From Pirellulales bacterium (GTDB taxonomy: Bacteria; Planctomycetota; Planctomycetia; Pirellulales; JAEUIK01): DNA of 43,872 bases. The stretch spans positions 1 through 43,872 of the forward strand of contig JAIESQ010000168.1 in NCBI GenBank assembly GCA_019745975.1. Reading direction: 5' to 3'. The position numbers and the translations under genes are program-made. The notes below the pieces were generated by a model. The model was not told the origin of the DNA and searched no databases. It was given only the letters and a program-made list of their open reading frames with translations. Below, piece by piece: positions 17,673-25,160 of this stretch (its first letter is position 1; each line of letters begins with the position of its first letter).

Positions 17673-20384
17673 ATGTCGAGCGCCCATGTGCCACGGCCAG
17701 AGTACTTTCCGCAATTGACGGGGGTGCGGGCGCTGGCCGCCTGGTCAGTCTTCAACTACCACTTCAACCTGTTCTCGCCTGCACTGGTCGGTGATTGGGT
17801 CTACCGATTCACCGAGGAAATGTACTTGGGCGTGAACGTCTTCTATGTGCTCAGTGGATTTCTGATCTATCAGCGCTACGAGGCACAGCTCGTGGCCGGC
17901 GGCCGTTTGGCATTCTCGACCTACGTGCTGAACCGCTTCGCCCGGATTTATCCCGTCTATTGGTTGCTGCTGTTATCGGGTTATGTGGTGCGCGGATTCC
18001 CGGATCCGCTGACTTGCCTGGCCACTATAACGCTAACGCACGCGTTCTTTCCGACGCTCGTGCACGCAGGTATTCCACAAGCCTGGACGCTAACCATTGA
18101 AGAGACCTACTACTTCACGGCGCCATTGTTGTTTCGCAGCGCGCGGCGCATCGGCTTGTTGTTGACCTGTCTCGGCGTCGCGGCGCTGGCGTTGTTGTTG
18201 CCGGCACTGGGTGTCGGCAACACCGATCATCTCCTCGGGCGAACACTCTGCGGGGCAATCGGCTGTTTTGGGTGCGGGATGGCGCTAGCACGCGCGTTCG
18301 CCAGGCGGGACGCGCGCCCTTTGTTCGGCGCGCGCCCCTGGTTGACTTATGGCGGGCTTGTGCTCACGGCGCTGGTCGTCTTGACGATGTCGCGATTGAG
18401 CCTGCTTGCCGAGACTGGCCGTCCGAACGGCGAGCTGGCACATGGTCGCGACCATGGTCTGGGCGCGCTCATGATGTTCACACTGTTTCCGGCCCTGGTG
18501 GCGGTAGTGTTTTACGGCTTGTTGACCGAACCAAGCCGCTTGGCACGCTGCCTGGCGACGCGACCCATGGTGTTGCTAGGAGGCGCTTCGTATTCCTTCT
18601 ATCTGCTGCACAAGGGAGACTTGCAGGAATTGTGGTTCGAATATGTTAGTGCGAATTACCTGCTGGCCTTTGTCGCCTGCAATCTACTGGCGATCGGAAT
18701 CTTTCTACTGTATGAAACACCGATCGCGCGGTGGATTCGGGGCGCCGCGGGGCGAAGCAACGCCGAGACTCCTGTTTATGCAGGTGTTCTGTTTGGAGAA
18801 ACCGTGAATCCGTCGCAACTCGCGGTCACTGACGGTGGGGCTGCGGTGCCGTCAGGCGTCTCGCGGCGTGGCCCGATCCACTGGATTGCCTACTGCGCGC
18901 TGACCCTGGTCGTCCTGGCTGTCGAGCTTGTGCCGCGCGTCGTGGCGTCGCGAGGGGCTGAGATGACCGCGGCGCTGTGGACGGTCGAAGATGGGCCATA
19001 CGAATCGCTGGAAGCGATCCTTTGCGCCGCTGCAACGGCCATGTTTCTAGCGTCCGCCTGGTTCACGTATCGAAACTCCCGCGTCCAACCGCCAGGTCCA
19101 GAGGCCGCCAAGGCGACCGGGCACGCTCGCTGGCGTTGCGGCTGGCTTGTCGCGCTGGGTGTGATGTCGGCCGCCATGCTATGCGCGGAATTGAGTTTCG
19201 GCCAGCGCTTATTGGGCTTTGAAACTCCGCAATGGCTGCGCACCAGGAACTACCAAGGTGAGTTCTCGTTTCACAACCTGCTCATCTTTCAGTCGAGCGA
19301 CGAAGGCAATCGACTGGAGAATACCTGGTTAGTTTGCCTGTTGCTCTATCTGGGCGTGCTACCGATCGCCGCGCGTCTGTGGCCGCGTTTGGGGGCGATC
19401 ATCGCACGAGTCGCGTTACCGCTCGCGAGCGTCACGGTTGCGCTACTATTTCTCGGTGAACTCCTGCTGTTCATGAGCCTGCCACCATACTCCAGCGAGA
19501 CACTGGAACTGGCGATCGACGTGCTGCTGACAGTGCTGGCCGTAGAGACGCTGCTGGCGACGGGCGATGGTGAGGTCAAAGTGTCCGTGCGCCGCTGGGG
19601 TCTGGGTGTCGCCGCCTCCGTAGCAGCGCTTTTGGCGATCATGATTTTCGCGCTCGGGGGTCGTCACGCGTTGCCCACGGCGCGCAGCCGTGACCTGGTG
19701 ACCCAAGCACTCCGCCGGGCTAGTGCCAACGATTTTCCTGGCGGCCATAGGCTACTCCTCCAAGCGCTCGAGCTCTGGCCGCGCAATGGCGACGCGCATT
19801 ATCAACTGGCGCGCGTGCTGGCCACCGAAGGGGACTCGCACGGGGCGCTAGCGCACCTTGAGCAGGCGGTCGAATTACGCCCATCCGAACCGGAGTGGCG
19901 GCTGGCGCTGGGGATGATGCTGACCAAGGAAGGGAGGATCGCCGACGCGGCTGTCAGGTTGCGCGAGGTGCTTCGTTACGCGCCGAATTCTCCCAACGTA
20001 CAAACCTATCTGGCGTGGCTGCTCGCGACCGCGCCGGACGAAGCCGTGCGCGACGGCAACGAAGCGGTGAAGTTGGCCGAGGCAGCGGCGCGACAGACAG
20101 GGGACTCCCAGGTCTTCACCCTCGATGCACTGGCTGCTGCCTACGCCGAAGTGGGGCGGTACGACTTGGCCTCGCAAACTGCTGCCCGCGCAGTCGACGC
20201 TGCCATTGCCACTCAAAATGTCGCGCTTGCCGCCGAGATTCGCCAGCGGCAGCGACTGTATGAAAGCCGGCAGCCATTTCGCATGCTGCGCCAGGGGACG
20301 CCTCGGCCGGCGCCAAATCCGACGCCGGCTCCACGCGCGGACGACAGGGTTGAAGGGTCAACGGAGAAACCCGGCGACAGGTAG
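17673..20384 (+). CDS. Acyltransferase-3 / second membrane domain / TPR triple fusion
   Basis: A 903-residue protein from ATG 17673. Residues about 1-365 are an acyltransferase family 3 (OafA/YrhL-like) membrane domain: GVRALAAWSVFNYHF carries the expected Arg19 and His30. These enzymes O-acylate sugars at the membrane. Residues about 400-665 form a second polytopic region with ELSFGQRLLGFETPQWL (near 509) and a following QGE-FSFHNL block, a pattern I associate with an uncharacterised bacterial membrane family. Residues 668-880 are TPRs ending in the shared cap motif (LDALAAAYAEVG then LYESRQPF). A Pro/Arg-rich tail follows. Immediately downstream of TMTC-like C, so acylation and glycosyl transfer are probably linked (inference). 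Confidence 0.86.
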   Translation: MSSAHVPRPEYFPQLTGVRALAAWSVFNYHFNLFSPALVGDWVYRFTEEMYLGVNVFYVLSGFLIYQRYEAQLVAGGRLAFSTYVLNRFARIYPVYWLLLLSGYVVRGFPDPLTCLATITLTHAFFPTLVHAGIPQAWTLTIEETYYFTAPLLFRSARRIGLLLTCLGVAALALLLPALGVGNTDHLLGRTLCGAIGCFGCGMALARAFARRDARPLFGARPWLTYGGLVLTALVVLTMSRLSLLAETGRPNGELAHGRDHGLGALMMFTLFPALVAVVFYGLLTEPSRLARCLATRPMVLLGGASYSFYLLHKGDLQELWFEYVSANYLLAFVACNLLAIGIFLLYETPIARWIRGAAGRSNAETPVYAGVLFGETVNPSQLAVTDGGAAVPSGVSRRGPIHWIAYCALTLVVLAVELVPRVVASRGAEMTAALWTVEDGPYESLEAILCAAATAMFLASAWFTYRNSRVQPPGPEAAKATGHARWRCGWLVALGVMSAAMLCAELSFGQRLLGFETPQWLRTRNYQGEFSFHNLLIFQSSDEGNRLENTWLVCLLLYLGVLPIAARLWPRLGAIIARVALPLASVTVALLFLGELLLFMSLPPYSSETLELAIDVLLTVLAVETLLATGDGEVKVSVRRWGLGVAASVAALLAIMIFALGGRHALPTARSRDLVTQALRRASANDFPGGHRLLLQALELWPRNGDAHYQLARVLATEGDSHGALAHLEQAVELRPSEPEWRLALGMMLTKEGRIADAAVRLREVLRYAPNSPNVQTYLAWLLATAPDEAVRDGNEAVKLAEAAARQTGDSQVFTLDALAAAYAEVGRYDLASQTAARAVDAAIATQNVALAAEIRQRQRLYESRQPFRMLRQGTPRPAPNPTPAPRADDRVEGSTEKPGDR

Positions 20385-20391
20385 GCCAAGG

Positions 20392-20946
20392 TCAGTCGAT
20401 CCGTTCGAGCATGAAATCGTCGAGATCGACGGATACTCCCTGCTGCAAGAATCGCACGACTACCAGCAATCGCGATTCGCGGCGACGAAAGAGGATCGTG
20501 CCTTCGAGACCTGCTAAGGCACCGGCGCGAATCCGCACATGCTGCCCTGGCAATAGTCGCTTTTCGACGGTCAGCGGAGCTCGACTCGCGATCAACCGCT
20601 CAATTTGCTTCAAATCCTCGACTAGCTCGGCGGCGTTCTTGACCGGGATGGCCTGCACCACGCGATTCGTGGTCAGGCTCGCCAATCGCTGCTCGTCGGT
20701 GCCGCACAAGAACAGATAGCCGGTGAACAGAGGGACGTACGATTCCCGCCGGCTGCCGCGATAAAGGCGGGCACGCGGCACCAAAGGCAGGAAGAACGGA
20801 ATGCGCGCCTTCAGAAGCTGCCGGGCCAGGCTCTTCTCCTGACGCGGCTTGGTGTAGAGCGCCCACCACGCGCTGTCGAGGCCATGGGCCGAGTGGCTGA
20901 GCAAGTCGTCAGGATAGATTGAGGTTTCGGCAGCCAGAATCGGCAT
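20392..20946 (-). CDS. NusG/RfaH/UpxY-type transcription elongation factor
   Basis: A 184-residue NusG paralogue. The NGN domain is recognised from WWALYTKPRQEKSLARQL (about 27-44) and the following FFLPLVPRARLYRG, PLFTGYLFL and VVQAIPV blocks. A C-terminal KOW segment follows from about residue 127 (LPGQHVRIRAGALAGLEGTI). Specialised NusG paralogues (RfaH, LoaP, UpxY) bind RNA polymerase at leader elements and help it through long polysaccharide or surface-structure operons. This copy is unlike a housekeeping nusG, which normally sits beside secE and ribosomal genes. It converges on the acyltransferase fusion with only seven bases between stops. A short hairpin in its own leader may be regulatory. 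The targets are probably the long neighbouring genes, but that is inference. Confidence 0.87.
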   Translation of the reverse strand: MPILAAETSIYPDDLLSHSAHGLDSAWWALYTKPRQEKSLARQLLKARIPFFLPLVPRARLYRGSRRESYVPLFTGYLFLCGTDEQRLASLTTNRVVQAIPVKNAAELVEDLKQIERLIASRAPLTVEKRLLPGQHVRIRAGALAGLEGTILFRRRESRLLVVVRFLQQGVSVDLDDFMLERID

Positions 20947-20977
20947 GGCGGTCCAACCTTTGCGCCACGCAGGCTCG

Positions 20978-20995
20978 AGAGCCCAATGCGGCTCT
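20978..20995 (-). promoter_or_regulatory. Small hairpin in the leader of the RfaH-like gene
   Basis: AGAGCC and GGCTCT pair perfectly around a six-base loop, 32-49 bases before the start codon of the NusG-like gene. Short hairpins presented on the non-template strand are typical of recruitment sites for RfaH-like factors, so autoregulation is possible. The evidence is only structural. Confidence 0.25.
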
Positions 20996-21186
20996 TCTGC
21001 TTACCTACGCGGTAGCTCATTAGCTAGGATGGCGGCCTGTGATTGCAGTGTCAAATGACGCGCGTGCCGATCGGTGCGAATGGAGCGATTGCGAAGAGCC
21101 GCCACTCGGCAAATGCATTCCAACGCAGCTCGATCGAGATCTCTGGGCGAGCTTGCGCAATTGAAGCACCCGGGCCGCGACCTGCT

Positions 21187-21483
21187 TCAGCCGGCCCGGC
21201 GCGTTTTGGTGGCCAGAAGCGCCTTCGAGCGGCGAACCGCCTCGAATCGCATTTCGTCGGCGCGATCGAGCAAGCACTCTAGCTCGTGTAAGTTCTCACC
21301 TGCCTTGAACATACGCGCCTGCACCTGGTCATGAGTCTCGTTCCATGACAGCCACAGTTCGAGGATGTCTCGCCAGCATTCCTCAGGCACGTCAGCGCTA
21401 CTGCCGACAGCGGCGAATTCCGTTGCAGGAAGTGGAAAAGGGCCGGTAATCGGCGATGCTGAAGGCGTGGTGGAAAGGGTCAT
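21187..21483 (-). CDS. Small helical protein of unknown function
   Basis: A 98-residue protein I do not recognise. The first 30 residues are Ser/Thr/Pro-rich and likely disordered. Residues 32-95 (ECWRDILELWLSWNETHDQ then ENLHELECLLDRADEMRFE) look strongly helical with heptad-like hydrophobic spacing, suggesting a coiled coil or small helical bundle. No signal peptide or membrane helix is seen. The start is well supported by AGGAG eight bases before ATG 21483, and a plausible promoter lies about 60 bases upstream. The gene diverges from another small gene at 21702. Confidence 0.7.
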   Translation of the reverse strand: MTLSTTPSASPITGPFPLPATEFAAVGSSADVPEECWRDILELWLSWNETHDQVQARMFKAGENLHELECLLDRADEMRFEAVRRSKALLATKTRRAG

Positions 21484-21543
21484 GGGCGAGACTCCTGCGC
21501 GATTCCATGCGCTGCGAACGGCTCGAAACCGTTATCCACGAGA

Positions 21544-21572
21544 ATCGTAGACCTCGAGTTTCCTACGGACAA
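21544..21572 (-). promoter_or_regulatory. Putative promoter for the 98-residue gene
   Basis: On the minus strand TTGTCC (21572-21567) and TACGAT (21549-21544) are separated by 17 bases, the ideal spacing. The -10 matches five of six positions. The predicted start falls about 50 bases before the start codon. Confidence 0.4.
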
Positions 21573-21626
21573 CGGCAGCTTTAGGGCTTCATCCCGCGGA
21601 GCTTGGGAAAGAAGCCGACCGGATAG

Positions 21627-21654
21627 TTGACATTTGTACATCAGTCGCTAAAAT
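21627..21654 (+). promoter_or_regulatory. Near-consensus sigma70 promoter for the 79-residue gene
   Basis: TTGACA (21627-21632) and TAAAAT (21649-21654) are separated by 16 bases; the hexamers match at six and five positions. It faces away from the minus-strand promoter at 21544-21572. The transcript would start near 21661, 40 bases before GTG 21702. Confidence 0.5.
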
Positions 21655-21701
21655 CAAGAAGTAACGAACGCCTCATAACGCGACCCCCCGGATCAGCTAA
21701 C

Positions 21702-21941
21702 GTGACCCGTCTCAGTTGCGACGCACACGAGAACCGACTGGATCGCCTCCAATCGCTACGCGATCATGGCGTATGGCGCCTCGACGAAGTGTTACCAATG
21801 GCCGTTGCGGACCTCTTGGCCGGCACCAGCACGCGTCCCAGGGAAAAGCAGCCATTGGGCTTGGTCGCTCCGGCCGTCGTTCTCCACAGCGGTGTTACCG
21901 GTGATTTCGGCGCCGTTGTGGTAGCCGAGGCTCTTGGCTGA
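21702..21941 (+). CDS. Possible small protein of unknown function
   Basis: A 79-residue frame from GTG 21702. The segment ENRLDRLQSLRDHGVWRLDE is well formed, with a helical leucine-rich part followed by a WRLDEVLP block, and looks like real protein. The remaining 40 residues are less convincing. It lies 40 bases downstream of a strong promoter-like pair, which is the main support. The start codon has only a weak GGA upstream. The frame could instead be non-coding sequence with another transcript in it. Confidence 0.35.
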   Translation: MTRLSCDAHENRLDRLQSLRDHGVWRLDEVLPMAVADLLAGTSTRPREKQPLGLVAPAVVLHSGVTGDFGAVVVAEALG

Positions 21942-22255
21942 GCGACTCGAGTCGCGCCTTTCCAGACGCGTACTGACGCCGATTCGAGCCCACTGGCAAC
22001 CCTTACTCATGGGTCGCATTGCGGTCGCGCGACGTGGCTGCCTCGTGGATCACGGCGGCTAGCCCGGCTGAGTTGGCGTTCAGCCCGCGCCGGCGCTGAT
22101 TTCTGCGGCAATTTGCTCCCCTGAGGTCCTGTTCATGGGGGGCGGGATACGGTATGCTCCTTGGCTTTAAGTTTGGACAAAACGCGAGTCAAGTCGTTGG
22201 GCCGCCGCCGGATGCGGCTGGCGACGCAAAACCAAGAAGCAGGTCGGTGAATCCC
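21942..22255. other. Intergenic region before the pyrophosphatase gene
   Basis: About 310 bases without a gene. TATGCT at 22153-22158 could be a -10 element for the pyrophosphatase gene, but I find no matching -35 at a good distance. No RNA gene or terminator with a U-tract is seen. Confidence 0.35.
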
Positions 22256-25030
22256 ATGAGGCGAGCTTCGAATCTCTGGTTGGCGGCACTTCTCGTTGGC
22301 ATCCTCGGTGCGCTGGGATGGCGTACCCTCGATCCGTCGGCGGGTACCTTGTTGGCCCAGGCTGATACCCAGGCGACCGACTCCGCGGGGGCCGACGCCG
22401 CACCGACGACTCCGCCGGAAACGCCGGCACCGAATCTCGATGACGCCCCTGCCGGCGGCGAGGTCTCCAGCGACACGACCACCCAGGGCCACGCCGCCAA
22501 GCACGAAATCAAGCTCTGGGAACCGCTCACCAGCGAAAAGTACGTTTGGTGGGAAAAGGCCGCGCTGCTGGTCAACGTGGCCGTGGCGATCGCGGGCTTG
22601 ATCTATGCCTTGATGCTCGTCCGGCAAGTGGTTGACGCTCCAAAAGGGACGCAGCGCATGCAGGACATCGCCAAGGCGATTCGCGAAGGGGCCAATGCCT
22701 ATCTGTTCCGGCAGTTTCGCGTGGTCTTCATCCTTATCATCGCGATTACGGCCCTGCTCTATGTCGCGGCGACGTCAACTGGCAACGTCGATTCGAAGAT
22801 CGCGATCGGCCGAGCCGTGTCGTTCCTCGTCGGCTCGATCTTTTCGGCGACGGTCGGTTTCGTCGGCATGCGATTAGCCACGATCGGCAACCTGCGCGTG
22901 GCAACCGCCGCGCAGACCAGCTTCGGCAACGCCCTGCAGCTTGGTTACCGGACCGGCACGATCACCGGCATGTTGACCGACGGCCTGGGCTTGTTGGGCG
23001 GTTCGATCATCTTCTTAATGTACGGCGAGCACGCCTACGAGGCCCTGTTGGGCTTCGGCTTCGGCGGCACGCTCTTGGCGCTGTTCATGCGTGTCGGCGG
23101 TGGTATTTACACCAAAGCTGCCGACGTCGGCGCCGACCTGGTGGGCAAGCTCGAAGCGGGCATTCCCGAAGACGATCCGCGGAACGCTGCCACGATTGCC
23201 GATAACGTCGGCGACAACGTCGGCGACTGTGCCGGAATGGCCGCCGACATTTTCGAAAGCTACGAAGTCACGATCGTCGCCGCGATGATCCTGGGCATCG
23301 CCAGCTTCGGTCACAAGGGGGTGATTTTCCCCTTGCTGGTCCGCGCCATCGGCGTCATCGCCAGCATCATCAGCACTTACAGCGTGCGGGCGGGGGACAA
23401 GGGGACCGCCGGCGAAGCCATGAAGAGCGTCAACCGCGGCTTCGTGCTCGGGTCGGTGATCAGCGTGGTCGGCTTCATCGTGCTGGGCTTCAGTTATCTC
23501 CGTTTCGACGACAAGTACGTCAAGGACTATCCGGTTGCCCTCGACGGCTTCGTGCTCACCAAGGAGTTCTCCGAGGCGCGCGAAGCTTTGCCCCGCGAAA
23601 CGCGCAACAACTCAGATCAATTTCAAGCTTGGGTGCGAGCGTATACAGGGCCGATCCTCAGCCCGGACCAGCCGAAGTGGTCCAGCCTGGGGATGACAGG
23701 CCTCGACATGCGGGCCGCCTGGACCTGCTTAATCGGCATTATCCTGGCCGTCGCTCTTAACAAGTGCACTGAGTACTACACCGGCACAGAGTATGAGCCG
23801 GTCCGCAGCATGGCCAAGGCATGTACGACGGGGCACGCCACGAACATCATTCAGGGCTTCGCCGTTGGCTACGAAAGCACCGTGGCTGCCGTGCTCATTA
23901 TCGCCGGCGCCATTATCTCTAGTGCGCTAGTCTACTCGGGCACCACGCCCACCTTTGTCGCGTTTGGTGTGGCGATGTGCGGCATCGGCATGTTGACGTT
24001 GACTGGCAACACGATCTCGATGGACGTGTTCGGTCCGGTGGCCGACAACGCCAACGGCATCGGCGAGATGGGCTACGACGAAAAGGAAATGGGCCCTGCC
24101 CGCTACAAGGAGGCCCGCCAGACTTTGGCCGATCTCGACGCGGTGGGCAACACGACCAAGGCGATCACCAAGGGGATTGCCATCGGCTCGGCAGTGATCG
24201 CGGCCGTGTCGCTCTTCAACAGCTACGTGGTCACGGTCGGCTCGGGTGGCGAAGGTGAGACGGCCAGCATTACGCAAGAAGCCTATGAGTCGGTGGCGTC
24301 GGCCTTGAAGATCTCCGATCCGACGCTCTTCATCGGCATGCTGATTGGCGGCGCCGTGCCGTTCTTGTTCAGCTCGATGACGATCCGTGCGGTCGGCCGC
24401 GCGGCGTTCTTGATCGTCAAGGAGTGCCGCGTACAGTTCCGCGATAAGGAGATTTGGGCCGGCACCAAGAAGCCCGACTACGGGCGGGTGGTCGATATCT
24501 GCACGACGGCCGCGCAAAAGGAGCTCATTGGCCCAGCCCTGTTGGCAATTCTCGTGCCCGTGCTGATCGGCTTTGGCCTGGGCACCGTTGCCTTGGCCGG
24601 CTTCCTGGCGGGGATGATCGTCAGCGGGCAGCTCCTGGCTGTGTTCATGGCCAACGCCGGTGGCGCCTGGGACAACGCCAAGAAGACCGTCGAAGACGAA
24701 CCGCGCGACGCGGTGGCCAACACCGGCAAGGGGAGCGAGAAGCACAAGGCTAGCATCACTGGCGACACGGTCGGCGATCCATTGAAGGACACCGCCGGCC
24801 CGGCCATCAATCCGCTCATCAAGGTGATGAACATGGTGAGCCTGCTGATCATCGGTTTGATCCTGCCGTACGACAAGACGATGATCGAACGCCTGCAAAG
24901 CCACGGCGTGAGTGTCAACGTCAAGGCGATCGATGGCATGTTCTGGATCGTGGTTGCCGTGTGCGCCGTGGGCTTGCTGTGGTCGATCTGGCAGAGCAAG
25001 CGCGACACGCCCGAGATGGCGCAGTCGTAG
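22256..25030 (+). CDS. hppA: Membrane-bound H+-translocating pyrophosphatase, K+-independent type
   Basis: A 924-residue ion-pumping inorganic pyrophosphatase that couples PPi hydrolysis to proton transport across the membrane. The active-site signature DNVGDNVGDCAG begins at Asp316, preceded by the DVGADLVGK loop. The potassium-dependence signature reads GNTTKAITKG, with Lys635 and Thr638 in the positions that are both Ala in K+-dependent enzymes, so K+-independent proton pumping is expected. It is longer than the usual 650-800 residues because of an N-terminal signal-like helix and an acidic Ala/Pro/Thr-rich linker (about 1-85), plus a loop insertion near residues 425-480. ATG 22256 or GTG 22247 may be the start; AGGTCGG lies upstream. 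The C-terminal VNVKAIDG then a final helix is normal for the family. Confidence 0.95.
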   Translation: MRRASNLWLAALLVGILGALGWRTLDPSAGTLLAQADTQATDSAGADAAPTTPPETPAPNLDDAPAGGEVSSDTTTQGHAAKHEIKLWEPLTSEKYVWWEKAALLVNVAVAIAGLIYALMLVRQVVDAPKGTQRMQDIAKAIREGANAYLFRQFRVVFILIIAITALLYVAATSTGNVDSKIAIGRAVSFLVGSIFSATVGFVGMRLATIGNLRVATAAQTSFGNALQLGYRTGTITGMLTDGLGLLGGSIIFLMYGEHAYEALLGFGFGGTLLALFMRVGGGIYTKAADVGADLVGKLEAGIPEDDPRNAATIADNVGDNVGDCAGMAADIFESYEVTIVAAMILGIASFGHKGVIFPLLVRAIGVIASIISTYSVRAGDKGTAGEAMKSVNRGFVLGSVISVVGFIVLGFSYLRFDDKYVKDYPVALDGFVLTKEFSEAREALPRETRNNSDQFQAWVRAYTGPILSPDQPKWSSLGMTGLDMRAAWTCLIGIILAVALNKCTEYYTGTEYEPVRSMAKACTTGHATNIIQGFAVGYESTVAAVLIIAGAIISSALVYSGTTPTFVAFGVAMCGIGMLTLTGNTISMDVFGPVADNANGIGEMGYDEKEMGPARYKEARQTLADLDAVGNTTKAITKGIAIGSAVIAAVSLFNSYVVTVGSGGEGETASITQEAYESVASALKISDPTLFIGMLIGGAVPFLFSSMTIRAVGRAAFLIVKECRVQFRDKEIWAGTKKPDYGRVVDICTTAAQKELIGPALLAILVPVLIGFGLGTVALAGFLAGMIVSGQLLAVFMANAGGAWDNAKKTVEDEPRDAVANTGKGSEKHKASITGDTVGDPLKDTAGPAINPLIKVMNMVSLLIIGLILPYDKTMIERLQSHGVSVNVKAIDGMFWIVVAVCAVGLLWSIWQSKRDTPEMAQS

Positions 25031-25160
25031 CGAGCGAAAGGTGTTCTCGCGGGCGTCGGGCCGTTAGCGGCCGGCCCTGGGCAAGCGTGGTAGACGGAAG
25101 TTGTCGGCGGTCGGCGAGCCAAGGGCATGGCTCGCTTGGCCTGAGACCTTGGAGCCGCGG

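Noticed and set aside
21007-21019. ops-like core GCGGTAGC near the RfaH-like gene
   Set aside because: It lies on the plus strand, antisense to the RfaH-like gene, with no plus-strand operon directly behind it; eight bases in GC-rich DNA is weak.
21627-21701. TTG 21627 as the start of the 79-residue gene
   Set aside because: That codon is part of the TTGACA -35 element, so it would not be transcribed from the promoter seen here.
25062-25078. Short GGCCG/CGGCC hairpin after hppA as a terminator
   Set aside because: Five-pair stem without a U-tract; such stems are common by chance at this GC content.
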